Positions 1 to 11,569 of a stretch of DNA of 64,000 bases are shown here, piece by piece. Source of the DNA: Epinephelus fuscoguttatus (taxonomy: Eukaryota; Chordata; Actinopteri; Perciformes; Serranidae); assembly GCF_011397635.1 (NCBI RefSeq), contig NC_064762.1:20857479-20921478 (forward strand). The letters run 5' to 3'. The position numbers were made by a program, and so were the translations under genes. Position 1 is the first letter of the stretch. The number at the start of each line of letters is the position of its first letter. The notes under the pieces are model-generated. The model was given only the letters and a program-made list of their open reading frames with translations. It was not told the origin of the DNA and ran no database searches.

Positions 1-1
1 T

Positions 2-568
2 AAGGTGACCACCAGCATTTCTACTATGCTAAAGAAGGCAATGCATCTGGTGGCTGTCAGTGTAGAATATTCTTTCAGTGCCGTGCTCAATATGACCAAA
101 AAAATTCAGGTCACTATGCCCATTGGTGATGTCATGGCTGGAGTCAAAATAATTGACAAGATTAAGGACTGGGTAAAGACTGCGCCTAATCCTATTGCAG
201 GTCTCCTGAAGCACCTGGAGAGTGTAGACGTGCTCCTTGAGAAACTGGGTGACACCTTAAAATTCATTGTTGACAAAGCTCAGGACTTTGTTGACAACAA
301 CTTGAAGTCTGATGTCCTTGATGCCATTGCCGTCTACATTAATGCTTTCTATGACCAGTACGTTAGCTTTATGAAAAGAATCACAGAGTATGCAGACACA
401 GCTGTGGACATTGAGTCTATAAATAACACCATTAATTACATTCTGAATGTTTTCAGATCTGTAGTGAATCAGTGTCACAGCACCGTTGCTGACTATCTGG
501 AGCAGGCTCCTGCTGAATACAGATCCTATGTAAAAGTAAAGGGTAGAAAGCTTGAGATTAATTTTTGA
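2..568 (+). CDS. apob: Apolipoprotein B, C-terminal end of an upstream tandem copy (partial)
   Basis: The reading frame is open from base 2 to the TGA at 566-568 (188 codons) and continues upstream out of the window, so this is only the tail of the last exon. The protein is rich in amphipathic helix and ends in a short beta-like strand (KVKGRKLEINF). It aligns without large gaps to the end of the complete apob gene at 32160-33278: a TMPIGD segment here matches TLPGSN there, and VKVKGRKLEI matches [10 protein letters not shown]. Identity is low, so the two copies are old or fast-evolving paralogues. Zebrafish is known to carry a tandem apob pair (apobb.1/apobb.2), which this arrangement resembles. 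In the family, this region is the C-terminal lipid-associating helical part of the lipoprotein scaffold. I cannot say which of the two copies corresponds to which zebrafish gene. Confidence 0.85.
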   Translation, partial: KVTTSISTMLKKAMHLVAVSVEYSFSAVLNMTKKIQVTMPIGDVMAGVKIIDKIKDWVKTAPNPIAGLLKHLESVDVLLEKLGDTLKFIVDKAQDFVDNNLKSDVLDAIAVYINAFYDQYVSFMKRITEYADTAVDIESINNTINYILNVFRSVVNQCHSTVADYLEQAPAEYRSYVKVKGRKLEINF

Positions 569-860
569 TTTAATCTCCAACAAAAGTGTAAAAGACTGAC
601 ATGCTACAGTATTACCTAAACATAAATGTGTAAGAATTAATATAAAAAATAATTGAAAAACAAAACAAAAAAACAGATGAAAATAAGTTATCAAGTTTAG
701 TTTTATTTAAAAAATAGATGGTTAAACACTGAAAGATGCATATAATACTGATATTACATGTAACAACTGTTTACAATAACCTGTATACCATGTGTTGCAA
801 GTGTCTTTTTCTATCGTTGTGTTTGACAGAGGTGTGAAATAAAGTGTTAACTAAATATTG
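569..860 (+). other. apob: 3' UTR of the upstream apob copy, with poly(A) signal
   Basis: This is A+T-rich non-coding sequence directly after the stop codon. A canonical AATAAA lies at 838-843 and is followed by a GT-rich stretch, so cleavage is likely around 855-870. No second in-frame coding segment is seen. Confidence 0.6.
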
Positions 861-1439
861 TCGCAATGTCATTATTCATTATTCACGATGTTTAAAGACA
901 CTACTACGTACCTCTGCAATGACATAAACAGGCAACTATAGATTTCTGAAGCATATAAACCACAATGTATGAATGCATGAAGAGTTACAACAAACTAAGT
1001 AGTTTTATCTTGGAATGACAAGACTATTTCATTTATAAACTTAGTTTATTTGATTTATAAGAGGACAGTGTGCAATGACATCAATCATTTACAAGAAATG
1101 AAAACATGGTTGCACCAAATTAAGCTAACTAATCTCCCTCTGAAGACCTACACATAATAAGTTGATGCAATAAATAAAATTCAAGGTGCAATGCAGACTA
1201 CAGTAAATCCATGCACCTAACATAGAAGCATTAGGTACACACTGCACAATACAAAATACAATATAAAAACGCAGTACCTACCTTGTATAGTGACCAGGTT
1301 ACCAGTGCAGACATCTTACATAAAAAAACAGTAAGTACACACACTGCACAGTACCAAATACAATATGAAATGCACAATAAAAATAATTGAAATAAACTAT
1401 TTTCTTTTTAAAAGTGAGTGTACATTGTATGGTTGAAAT
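861..1439. other. Intergenic, no gene seen
   Basis: A+T-rich sequence with stop codons in all frames. A stretch containing ACACACTGCACA and a nearby AAATACAATAT occurs twice, around 1232-1266 and 1337-1372, which looks like a small local duplication. Confidence 0.5.
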
Positions 1440-1892
1440 TAGAGATGTACCGATCCAGCTTTTTCAGTTTCCATACCGATCCTGATGCTGTGGCTTTGAT
1501 TATCAGCCGATACTCGATACCGAACCATGGTTGACCTAAAAAGCTATACTTTACATGTCAAACAGAAAAGACTAGAAGCATCAGGCATTGATGACTACAC
1601 AGTTCTTTCCTAAGATAAAATGAAACAAGATGAAACAGATTAATGCAATGATGAACTATTTATTTTTAACAAAAATAAACAATTGTGCAACAGCAGTTGA
1701 AATAGTGTGAAATACCTCCACACAGCAGATTCTCTCCTTCGCTCCATGACGTATGACGTAGCTTGCGTCGCAATAGATTTAAAGGGAAAGGATCTCCTCA
1801 GGTATAGGTTGCATTTTCCGATACCCGATCCATCTACTTTGATGATATCAGGGCCAATATACGATCCAGATAATCGGATCGGTGCATCCCTA
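1440..1892. mobile_element. hAT-type non-autonomous DNA transposon (MITE) with perfect target duplication
   Basis: The ends are 17-bp inverted repeats: TAGAGATGTACCGATCC at 1440-1456, and at 1876-1892 a sequence whose complement is TAGGGATGCACCGATCC (two mismatches). The element is flanked by a perfect 8-bp direct repeat, GTTGAAAT, at 1432-1439 and 1893-1900. An 8-bp target duplication is the signature of the hAT superfamily. The 453-bp interior has no transposase frame, so it would need a transposase from elsewhere. The insertion boundaries are read directly; the superfamily is inferred from TIR and TSD. Confidence 0.88.
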
Positions 1893-3319
1893 GTTGAAAT
1901 ACAATTTGAAGTACAATAACTATATTTTTCCATGACCAAGTTGACAATTTCTCTGCCTTACACAATAAACATCGGTGACTACAATTTTTTGAATCTAGTG
2001 CAAAACTACACTTTATAACTCATACAAGATAAAGGCATACTTTTGTCTTGTATGTAACATACATTTCCATATGCAAATGTCCCATAATTTAAAAAACTGC
2101 CATTGAGTAAAATGTAACTATATGTCTAAGTTTATTATTTTAAAAAATTAAGGTAAAATCTATCTAAATATTATTAAATCTGTGGCGCTATCTCCTCAAC
2201 ACAGATGTTTTAATGAGCAGACAAAGCACCAGCATCAAGTTGAGCAAAATTCATCATGTTAGATAAATACTGCCACCTCATCATTTAAGGCTCCTTTAAG
2301 ATTGATGAGACATGATCTAAAAAGACCTAGAAAAAAACTGAGAACAGTGTTGTGAACTGAGTTAAAATGCATACTTTAATTGCTTCAAGTTACTCTTTTT
2401 TTAATCATCTCATTGCGTTTTCAATATGATATTGTATGTACAAGGAGCCCAATGTAAACAGGATAGCAGAGCACAACAACTTTGTCTCAAACTCTAAAGC
2501 TGGCACAATTGTGCTCTCTATGTTGGATATCAGATTCAAGAATAAGACAACAGACACACGAATGTAATTTCTATTAGCAACCACAGGGGGCCACTATAAG
2601 ACAGGGCTCTGGACTAACTTAATACATCAGTTGCACCAACACGTAATTTAGATGCACACAAAAAATGTTACTGCGTCTTTTGACTCTGTAATAATACATT
2701 TCAAGTGTTACCTTTTTGTCAGTTCCCATACACATTGAAATTTCTTAGCAAATAATGTGAGTTATTTGTGTTGGTGCTCCAAAAGTTGACAGTTTTGTTT
2801 TGTTTTGACAGGCCACAAAATAGTATCACGAATATCAACTAAGTCCACAATTGTTTGAGACAATTCAAATTCTGTGTCAAGGGGAGTTAAAGGTAAATTT
2901 CGACCTTTTAAATGAATGTAGTACTGAGAAAATGCAGACAGTGTTTTAACTGTCTTTATCATCATTATTATTATTATTATCGGGGAAGGAAACGGGTGTT
3001 GAGGGGGTTGCAGCACCTCTGAAAACCAGGTAGCATAAAACATATCAATTGATACAAAGTTTATACTACATTGGTGAGAGTGTTTGTTTGCTGTTGGTAT
3101 TGTTTCAACCAACTTGTCACTTGTAGGAGTTTATCTTTTAGTTTATTTTTTATGTCAATGCAATGTAATTAATGTGAAATGTTCTACATTTAAATATGCT
3201 TTGGCAGACAGAGAGAGAGAGAGAGAAAGACAAACCCTCACACAATTCAGCCCAACCAAATTATAGCTAAAGACAAAGAAGACTACATCAACTATTGGAC
3301 ATCTACCACAAATACCCCA
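1893..3319. other. Intergenic, no gene seen
   Basis: Ordinary A+T-rich sequence. It contains a short ATT run around 2965-2980 and a GA run around 3209-3226. Open frames here are short, lack coding character and match nothing I recognise. Confidence 0.4.
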
Positions 3320-3324
3320 AACAA

Positions 3325-3862
3325 ACTTCAATGCTATTTGGCCCCAACAATATTTCTTATTGTTTTTAAACGTTTTAATGGTTTAGCTCTGTCCTCTGTC
3401 GTTGACATGCTCACAGAGTACACACCAGAAATCTCCATTAGATCATCAAATAAAGGTCTACTCGTTGTACCTAAAATCACCTCTCAGCCCATGGTGCTTT
3501 TAGTCGTTATGGTCCTACTCTCTGGAATATTCTTCCACATGATCTACAGTCTGCTACAACAGTGTTCTCTTTTAAAAGCAAACTAAAAACATGTCTTTTT
3601 CGCAAGCTTTTAGTTAGGTCGTGTAGTGTGTTTTTAATTGTTTTACAAATTAGTAGTATTGTTGTTATCTCCCTTTTTGTGCAAAAAATGATAATAATAC
3701 CTTCTTATTTTGTTTTTATCATGTCCTGCTTGTTTTTATATACTTTATTATCTTATATGATATTTTATGTTTGTCATGTATGATGTATCTTAAGCACATT
3801 GAGTTTACCCTTGTTGTACAAAATGTTCTATTTATATAAAGTTGGCTTGACTTGACTTGACG
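3325..3862 (+). mobile_element. L2-like LINE, 5'-truncated 3' end (broken reverse-transcriptase tail)
   Basis: Translation from about 3338 gives the characteristic end of L2-clade reverse transcriptases: FKRFNGLA, then LTEYTP, then IRSSNKGLLVVPK. A change of frame near 3500 is followed by LPHDLQSA-type text (read here as PHDLQSATTVFSFKSKLK), the usual L2 C-terminus. The 3' end has the typical short L2 tail, TATATAAAGTTGGCTTGAC, with a (CTTGA)n run at about 3842-3861. Only the last 180 or so codons are present, and the frame is broken, so this is a dead 5'-truncated copy. Family recognition is from memory of L2 proteins. Confidence 0.72.
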
Positions 3863-4849
3863 ATGGACTACAACTACAAAGCAGAATAGTGACACATGCT
3901 GTTAATTCACCTTACACACAACCTATAATCTCAAACAAGAAACAAGCAGCTTTGTCTCACGCACACTACAGAGCTGTATCGCACGTGTGCTACTGCGGTA
4001 ATTTCATTCATCGCACAGACTGAATTTTGTATATATGTTCCGCACTATACACCACGAAGCAGCACTGTTGTCATCTTTCCTCATTAATTGAAACCTGCTG
4101 CGTGCCACACTCTGGAGCCCATATTCTTTATAAACTATACTAATGCAGCTATTACTGCTGTGAGACTCCAAGTGTTAGTGAATCAACCCCAATGTGGTCA
4201 GTGTGGCTGCCTGTCTTCTAGTCTTGCAGTTTTATAAAGGCGTTGCGTAATGTTCATTACTCGTTTGGCAAAACCCTGAATAGCAGAAATGCATGCATGC
4301 ATGCGTACACTGATTATTAGCAGATTTAGTTCTGCAAATATGCTCACGTAGCTTTCAGATACTTTACAACCAACCTACCATGAAAAATGCACCCCAAACC
4401 AATTTGAAAGGCAAGAGGACAAACAAACATATAAGCTTGATTTTGATATATGAACTTAATTAATGGTCTTGTTGCTTTGTGCTGAACTATGTAACTGCAT
4501 GAACTTGTATTGAAAAATGCCCTTATTAGGATTTATAGTTACTGTTAATAGCATCTGGGTTCCAGATGGTATAATGTGCAGCATGCAGCACCATGTGTTT
4601 AGTTTATTAAATATAGTCTAATAGCCTATATATAATATTTTGTCGATAAAATAAGTCAAAACAAGTCCTGGCAAGTTCAGCTAACCCCCTGAAACCTTTG
4701 GATCCATGGCTGTCTCTCCTTAACAGTACAGGAACATGTTATCAACTACTTCACAAAGATACTAGAAGATACCAGTCAGATGTTGGACAATGTTTTCCCT
4801 CTGTGAGTGTAATCAGTTGTGCACCTGGAAAAACGTTTGCACATACAGG
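3863..4849. other. Intergenic, no gene seen
   Basis: No coding frame or recognised repeat, apart from a short ATGC alternation (GCATGCATGCATGC) near 4290-4303. Confidence 0.4.
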
Positions 4850-5087
4850 CTGGTCTATGCCGCTTCTCAAAGCACTTTACAAGCGTTTCACACACACATT
4901 CACACACTGGTGCCACCTGTTCATCAGAGCCGATAAACACTTACACGCACACTCGCACACCGATGACACAGCCATCAAGAGCAATTTTGGGTTAAGTATC
5001 TTGCCAAAGTATGCTTCAACATCTAGAGGACTGAACCACCCACCTTCCTATTAGTCGACAGCCGCTCGACCCTCTAAGCCACCCCTG
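4850..5087 (-). mobile_element. tRNA-derived SINE (minus strand)
   Basis: Read on the minus strand, the sequence starts near 5087 with a tRNA-like head: an A-box-like TGGCTTAGAGGG, then a B-box-like GGTTCAGTCC about 45 bases later. The body follows, with GGCAAGATACTTAACCC and GATGGCTGTGTCATCGGTGTG. This head-and-body combination is a widespread dispersed repeat in fish. The tRNA-like part lacks a foldable acceptor stem and a clean B box, so it is not a tRNA gene. Boundaries are approximate. Confidence 0.65.
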
Positions 5088-5276
5088 AAACATCATGACA
5101 ATGCTGAAGTTACACGCCTATTGTATGTTATTATGTAATGTTATCCAATAAGTTAAAGCCTGCCCCAGCATGTCTGATGAATACTGGAGGCTCAACGCTT
5201 AAAGCCAGAGCAACTAATACTGGGTTATTATCAGTTATGCAATTTCTAAAACCTGCTGTTTGCCAACAGACACACA

Positions 5277-5280
<4 letters not shown>

Positions 5281-5320
<40 letters not shown>
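5281..5320. repeat. (CA)20 microsatellite
   Basis: An uninterrupted CA dinucleotide run, preceded by an imperfect CACACAAAAA stretch at 5271-5280. Likely polymorphic in length. Confidence 0.97.
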
Positions 5321-5323
<3 letters not shown>

Positions 5324-7212
5324 GTGTACAATTATTAACTGACAGTGGCAACAAATAAGATGACTCAATATCATGTTTACCAGGTTCTACTTTGCTCTAC
5401 GTGTTGCACACCCTGGTTTGGTGTTGAAGGTGCTACTGGGACTGCTACCACTTTCTCCAAAGCAACGACACTGCAAAGATGCCTGGAGGAACACACTCAC
5501 AACAGCTGGAAAACCACAGGAGAACTCCTCATTTAAACACTGTCACAAGAGTCTTGCAATACCCTGTTCTGCAAATTCAAAGTGCAGGTGAGACACACAC
5601 AGGGCACGACATTAGATATCTGCTCTGCTGTTAAGCACTGCTCTGGTACAGAGCTCTTCAGATTACAGGCCTATCATATCTAATGGTGTAATGACCCATG
5701 ATGACCCATAGGTCCTCTTTATGAATGACACGGTCATATGTCAGATATGTCACAGAGGAGATATGCACAGGTTAATTACGGTAATAACATTAATAATGGC
5801 TGAATGCCATCTACCTGTCCTTGGGACCTGGGGCCTCATTACATAAACTTCTAGGCCTGAAATCTGATCTCATCTCTGCTTAGGATGAGATTAAAGATTT
5901 TTGATATTAATATTACCAGCGGCCATATGCACGGAGCTTCCTGGTACAAATAGTTGCTCCTTGTGATGAAATTCTATGCACCCAAACTTTAAAGTCCAGT
6001 TTAAACTGGGATACAGGGTTAACTTTAAACCTACTAGTCCAGTCAATCAAAAATAGTAATGTTCCATAGTTTTATTGGATCTAACACCCTACTGCATCAT
6101 ATATTAAAAGTATACCTTCATGGATTTAGTGGAACATTATTAATTCAAGGTCAAAAGCAAAGTTTCAGCATTTTACAGTTACATGGTCTGGGTGAAATGA
6201 TATTAGAGGGTCTATGTACATGTATTCAACATATTAAGAGACTTTTCCTGAGTTTTTGGGGTCAATCTTTTAAATAAAACACTTTTTAAGAGGGTAATCG
6301 CATGTATTATACCTGTAATCCTGTTTGTACTACCCAATAACCTTTTCTTTTTTTGCCAAATTGTCCATTTACAGTTTGTGCCACACTGCTCCTATGGGTG
6401 TATCCTCATCTAAACTGGGTATAAATTATTCCGTATGTATTTAGTATCTATAACGTCATCATTTGTTGTAAGTTTGAGAGTTATGTAAGGGATTATTGTG
6501 CAGGGAGGTGAAGGGTTGGGTTGACGTGGAAATTCAGTGTGTGTGACTTTTCTACTCTGTTCTATTCAATTATTTTATAAGCGTCTTCACTCTTGTTGTC
6601 AACATCATCAACGTCTTTTTTTCATTCACCTAAAACAATATATTTAAATGTGAATCAATTGGAAAAGCAAGATGAAATCCTGTGCCAGAAAAGACATCCT
6701 GTACATCTTAGATGGGATGGGGAACATATACGGTGCAATAGTACGGTGCTATTTGTTACAGTCGAAACAATATTAGAAATCGGTGGTGATTGTGTTTTAT
6801 GGGTCCAGTCCAGTTTGGTGTTATGAAAAACTCTTTATCTCTAGATGATATTTCAACATAAGAATCCCTCCCAAAAGGCAGCTTAGTCACAGATATCAAC
6901 CTTCAATGGCATCAACAGTTAAACCATAGAATGAAAAAGCCAAGGCATGTTTCAAATTTGGTCTCATTTAAGGTCTCAGTCTGAGTGCTGATATGCATCA
7001 TGATTTTCATGGACAAACAGATTTGCTTGCAAACAAATATGCCGTATAACCTGATTTTACTGATGTTGTTTGGATTTTTAAAAAAAAAGTCATTTTGGGG
7101 TACGCGTACCCCCTAATTGCACATATTCATATCTGATGGTTATATGTAACAGAACATCATAAAAATTAATGTTTAGATAAATTATATGAAAATATCCTGG
7201 CAGAGATATGCA
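5321..7212. other. Intergenic, no gene seen
   Basis: No coding frame of note. A segment beginning GGGGCCTCATTACATAAAC near 5829 resembles the start of a dispersed fish repeat, but I could not find a matching far end. Confidence 0.35.
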
Positions 7213-7220
7213 CTGCTCTG

Positions 7221-7597
7221 TAGGGCTGCAACGATTAGTCGACTAATCGATGACTAGTCGACTATCAAAATAATCGGTGACTATTTTAGTAGTCGACTAA
7301 TCGGTTTGAGTCATTTTTCATAGAAAAGTACTATAAAAGTACCCCATAATACTCTTATTGCAGCTTCTTATGTTCAAATATTGGCAGCCTTACACACTCT
7401 CCCATGACGCTGAACGAAAGCCCTTTTGCGTGAGTACAAAACAAGACATTAGATGACATAATTTTGGGGTGTGGGAGAGACAGACCGACATCTTTCAACA
7501 TTTTAACACATTTTTTGATAAAAATGATTAGTCGACTAATCGAAGAAATAATCGACAGATTAGTCAACAATGAAAATAATCATTAGTTGCAGCCCTA
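7221..7597. mobile_element. hAT-type MITE with perfect 8-bp target duplication
   Basis: The left end is TAGGGCTGCAACGATTAGTC (7221-7240). The right end, read on the opposite strand, is TAGGGCTGCAACTAATGATT, so at least the first 12 bases are identical inverted repeats. Flanking direct repeats CTGCTCTG occur at 7213-7220 and 7598-7605. The 377-bp interior is dominated by GTCGACTAATCG-type palindromic motifs and has no transposase frame. The GGGCTGCAAC terminus is typical of a common vertebrate hAT MITE group. Confidence 0.9.
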
Positions 7598-7771
7598 CTG
7601 CTCTGTGTGATGTTGTGACATAATGGCCCCAAATTTCAATCCCTGAATTTACATTGATCTACTAAGTATACAACGGTATACTTTTAATATGACCTTTTCG
7701 GTCAGTCCTTGTTTTGTTAACTTGTGCTTTGTTGCTGATATATTTTTTTTTCTGTTGCTTTTTAATGACCG

Positions 7772-7800
<29 letters not shown>
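7772..7800. repeat. (ATCA)n microsatellite
   Basis: About six tandem copies of a four-base ATCA unit, preceded by a poly-T stretch at about 7741-7752. Confidence 0.9.
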
Positions 7801-7802
<2 letters not shown>

Positions 7803-9710
7803 ATGCTATTTGGATAGCCCAAGAGATCATAAACAAACCCACCAATGCATATTATGCGTTTTACTCCTGCAATAGCTGCCTTTTTGACTCGGATTCAGCA
7901 AAATAATCAACTTCCTCATATAAAGTTGAGACAGATTCAACCCACTTGACTTATATGATGAATTTTTGTCAAGATACTGGTTTACCAAGCAAACTGTTTT
8001 GAAGCTAACGGGAAGATTGGGCCAATTGTCAAACATGGCAGTGACAGAGAAGCTCCTGGTGGCCCTGACATTTTATGCTACCAGTTGTTTCCAGAAGGTG
8101 AATGGGAACCTGTTTTTTATCAAAGGAGGAAAAATTTGAGCCTCTCTGCCGAGCCATCATGAGTACCTTTAAGCTAGCAACTTTTTAAGCTAGCTAGCTA
8201 GCCACGGAAAAGCAGCCGTTTGAGCCATTAACGCCCACTCTCCACCTCTTTTCTACTTACTAGGTGCCGATTATGCCCGTATTTATTCATATAATATTTA
8301 TTTTTTTATTTTGATTTCGATATGAGCTTCTATCTATAGATGTAACTAAGTTTAAATTCTGTTTCAACAAATAAACTTGGTTTTGCTAAAATGGGCTAAA
8401 TATATAATGGTGCAACAGAGCTCTGCCTAATAAATAAAAAATACAAAATAAAAAAAAGTTTAGTTTTATTAAACTACTGCCTAATTAAAGCTGACTTTAA
8501 TATTAAAATTAAATTAATCCTTGTCAGTGCAACTCAGTCTCAATGTCACCAAAAAAAACAAACTGCCATGGAGCAAGATGCTAGCATGTAGTGATGCTAA
8601 AGGTTAGCTAGCATGGCACAACGGACGTTAACAAGTTAACTTTACTAACGGTGAGTTACAAGAAATTATTCAGCTGTTATGAGAAGAAGTAACGTTACTG
8701 TAACTTTAGCTATTGATATCACAAACTTTTGACAGCCATAGTTTCTTACCTGCAGCCACTTTAGCTTTGATCATCATGCAGATGGAGATGCTAACTGCGC
8801 TAGCTACTTTAGCACGGCTAGCTAAAACAAACAGCAGTCAAGGTTGGCACCTGCCGTGCGCTTTCACGCTCCCACGCTGTCAAAATATTTCCACGCCAGA
8901 ACACTGCAAGAAATTTTTTGTTTAGTCCCGTATGATTCTTCACAATGAGTGGTTAACTGTCACTAAAGAAGACAACAGAAAGGAGATCCATACCAGAGGG
9001 TTTTTTTTCTCACAGGAAAACACGGTACTGCAACACACGTGGACATGACACAGTTATTTTTCTACCCAAAGAAAAAAAAAGTTAAGATAGTACATATGCC
9101 GAATTTACAATATGGGACAAATAATTACGAATTTGTCGTAGACAGTGTTTCACAAAGTTTATTAAGTTTCCCTTACTCAAAAAAAATCATAAAACTAAGT
9201 AATTTTTTAATGCAGTCTGGTGCTTTCTCCCTGATTGGGTTACAGTACCATTTAGATTGTGTCCCAAACACATCAAGTCAACCGCACATCATTATTACCC
9301 AACCATAAGATAAATGTCATAACATTACTGTGTGGTCTAAATAACTGCTTCCCAACCTGGGCGTGCCAAAGTCTCATGGGGGGTGGGGTCGCAAGGCCTA
9401 TTATATATAGACAATAAAAACAATTGTAGTAGTAAATGCTATATCTCCAAATTTCATTAATTTCTGTGATGAAAACAAAAATAAACTGTTGTTATTAAGG
9501 TTAAGATCGTTATTCAAGTTGTAAACTTAAAAAAAGTAGGCTAAAGGTAAGGTGGTGACCTGAACCAGAGCTGTATTTACACAGTCCTCACTGTCAAACA
9601 GCCTTGTCCTACATCAGAAAAGTACACAGCTAAAACAACCAAAGAGCTAACAGATAAATAGACAAGTGTCAGGGAGAAGAAAACACTGAATTTGTCATAC
9701 ACACACACAA
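7801..9710. other. Intergenic, no gene seen; GCTAGC-rich patches
   Basis: The stretch 8170-8210 and the stretch 8580-8830 are rich in overlapping GCTAGC/TTAGCT motifs. Near 9345 a short CCCAACCTGGG-type sequence looks like the end of a dispersed repeat. No coding frame is supported. Confidence 0.35.
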
Positions 9711-9866
9711 TCACTGGCCACTTTATTAGGTACACCTTGCTAGTACCAGGTTGGACCCATCTTTTGCCTTCAGAACTGCCTTAATTCTTGGTGTCATAGA
9801 TTCAACAAGGTGCTGGAAACATTCCTCAGAGATTTTGGTCCATATTGACACAATAGCATCACACAG

Positions 9867-10790
9867 TCAGTGGCATGCACAGACATTTTGAAGGGCAAGG
9901 GCGAAAAGAAAAAAAAGGGCACATACAGCGCGTTCTCGCCACTGAAGAGGGCACTAAGTTCTGCGTGTTTTCGAGGGCACTTTAGACATGTTTATATGTT
10001 ATACAAATGGCACATTATATAGCCTTAAAACAAACTAACGAGACAGACTACTCAAGTTAGTTTGTAGTTAGGATCAGCACCCACGAGAACTGTGTAGATT
10101 CAGCGTTGGACCGTGAAGAACACACAGAGACATGGATGTATGAAAGAAATAAATCCCTGGGGGGGTCTGGGCGTCGTCTCCCAGAAAATTTTCAATTAAG
10201 TAGATGCCATTTCCTGTATTCTAGTGCATTTTAACACCATATTAGCACCAGATAATCCAAACTGGTTCTCTGAGATATAGTTCTGGCTCAATATAGATCA
10301 AAAAAGGGCCCAACATAAAAGTCATTGCAACAGTAATGTTTTGACCACCCAAGAGGGCAGTTTATCATGTTTTAACCAGTCAAGAGGGCAGTTTAGTGTG
10401 TTTTTTGGCTCCAAAGAGGACACTTTAGCTGCCAAGAGGGCACTTTAGCGCGCGTTTTGGCTCGCAGGAGGGCATTTTGGCTGCCAAGAGGGCACTTTAG
10501 CATGCGTTTTGGTTCCCATGAGGGCATTTTGGCTGCCAAGAGGGCACTTTAGTGCGTGTTTTGGCTCCCAAGAGGGCACTTTAGCGCGCGTATTGGCTCC
10601 CAAGAGGGCACTTTAGCGCGCGTATTGGCTCCCAAGAGGGCACTTTAGCATGCATTTTGGCTCCCAAGAGGGCACTTTAGCGTGCATTTTGGCTCCCAAG
10701 AGGGCACTTTAGCGTGCATTTTGGCTCCCAAGAGGGCACTTTAGTGCGTGTTTTGGCTCCCAAGAGGGCACTTTAGTGCGCGTTTTTCAA
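9867..10790. mobile_element. Insertion within the Tc1 remnant
   Basis: The transposase homology stops at about 9866 and resumes at about 10790, so the intervening 920 bases are a later insertion. It begins with CAGTGGCATGCACAGACATT, contains a GGGGGGGTCTGGG stretch at about 10160, and ends in a 32-bp minisatellite. I recognise the opening as part of a dispersed fish repeat but cannot name the family. Clear target duplications were not found. Confidence 0.5.
10351..10787. repeat. 32-bp minisatellite
   Basis: About 13 tandem copies of a unit containing AAGAGGGCACTTTAGCGCG followed by a TTTTGGCTCCC-type segment. The period is 32 bp where measured (for example unit starts at 10570 and 10602). 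Units at the left edge are more divergent and some are shorter, while those from 10560 onwards are nearly identical, so the array probably grew from the right. No coding frame is maintained. Confidence 0.9.
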
Positions 10791-11359
10791 CAGTTGGGCC
10801 ATGAGGGGGACCACATCCCAAAGGTGCTCTATTGGATTGAGATCTGGTGACTGTGGAGGCCACTGGAGTACAGTGACCTCATTGTCATGTTCAAGAAACC
10901 AGTTTGAGATGATCTGAGCTTTGTGATATGGTGCATTATCCTGCTAGAAGTCCTGCATCCAAAATATCATGCAAGTAAAAGTACAAAAATATTAGCATCA
11001 GGATATACTTAAAGTTCCAGTTCCAATCTCTGTTATGTATTTACCTCTTAATGTTTGTCCACATATTTATTTATATATATCTGGTTGTGATTTGAAAATA
11101 TGACTCATGGTTGTTTATCCCTTGCCATTTATCAGTAATTTCAGTCTGAAGAACCTTATCTCTAATTTGTACCTCTTCCAATAGTTATGACACCCACTGC
11201 ATCAACAAGACTGTATCACCACAGGTATAGAGGTGAGTAGGATTGCAGTTTAAGATTATTTTTATTGTCCATTCATCTGTGGATTGTTTTCTTGATTAGT
11301 CGATATATGTGCTGAGAAATGTCAATCAGTGTTTTCCAAAGCCCGAGATGACATTTTTA

Positions 11360-11545
11360 AGTGTGGTCCAGTGTGTAGGATTTAGGGGCATAGATTGGCA
11401 GAAATGGAATATTATATAATATAGTATGTTATCCTTATCTTAGAATGAGCCATTTTTATCTACATAGGGAGCAGCTCCTTGCCTACAGAGATGTTGCACC
11501 TCCATGTCTTTACATTGGCCTAGAACAGACAAACTAAACACTGGT
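11360..11545. repeat. Fragment of a dispersed fish repeat
   Basis: It begins GTCCAGTGTGTAGGATTTAG and includes GAATGAGCCATTTTTATCTA and ACATAGGGAGCAGCTCC. I recognise this combination as one end of a MITE-like family common in percomorph fish. The opposite end, which normally repeats the ACACACTGG terminus, is absent. Identification is from memory only. Confidence 0.45.
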
Positions 11546-11569
11546 CAACTAGTTCAATCAACTCTGGGT

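Larger units (their letters stand above)
9711..10960 (-). pseudogene. Tc1/mariner transposase remnant, split by an insertion
   Basis: On the minus strand, 10945-10805 reads DNAPYHKA, then LQWPPQSPDLNPIEHLWDVV, the conserved second aspartate and the NPIEHLW end of the DDE domain of Tc1-type transposases. After an interruption, 9866-9760 reads on into the C-terminus (IWTKISEECFQHLVES). The element end, ACTTTATTAGGTACACCT, lies at 9719-9736. An in-frame stop just before DNAP (a TAG where CAG is expected) and a roughly 920-bp insertion at about 9867-10790 show that it is dead. The rest of the transposase gene is missing. Confidence 0.8.

Noticed and set aside
4698-5054. 118-codon plus-strand open frame
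   Set aside because: Much of it reads through the antisense of the SINE at 4850-5087, so the frame is accidental.
5030-5090. tRNA gene on the minus strand
   Set aside because: It has A- and B-box-like motifs but no foldable acceptor and anticodon arms and a long shared body, so it is a SINE head.
10351-10787. CRISPR-like regular repeats
   Set aside because: The repeat runs head to tail without unique spacers and lies in vertebrate DNA, so it is a minisatellite.
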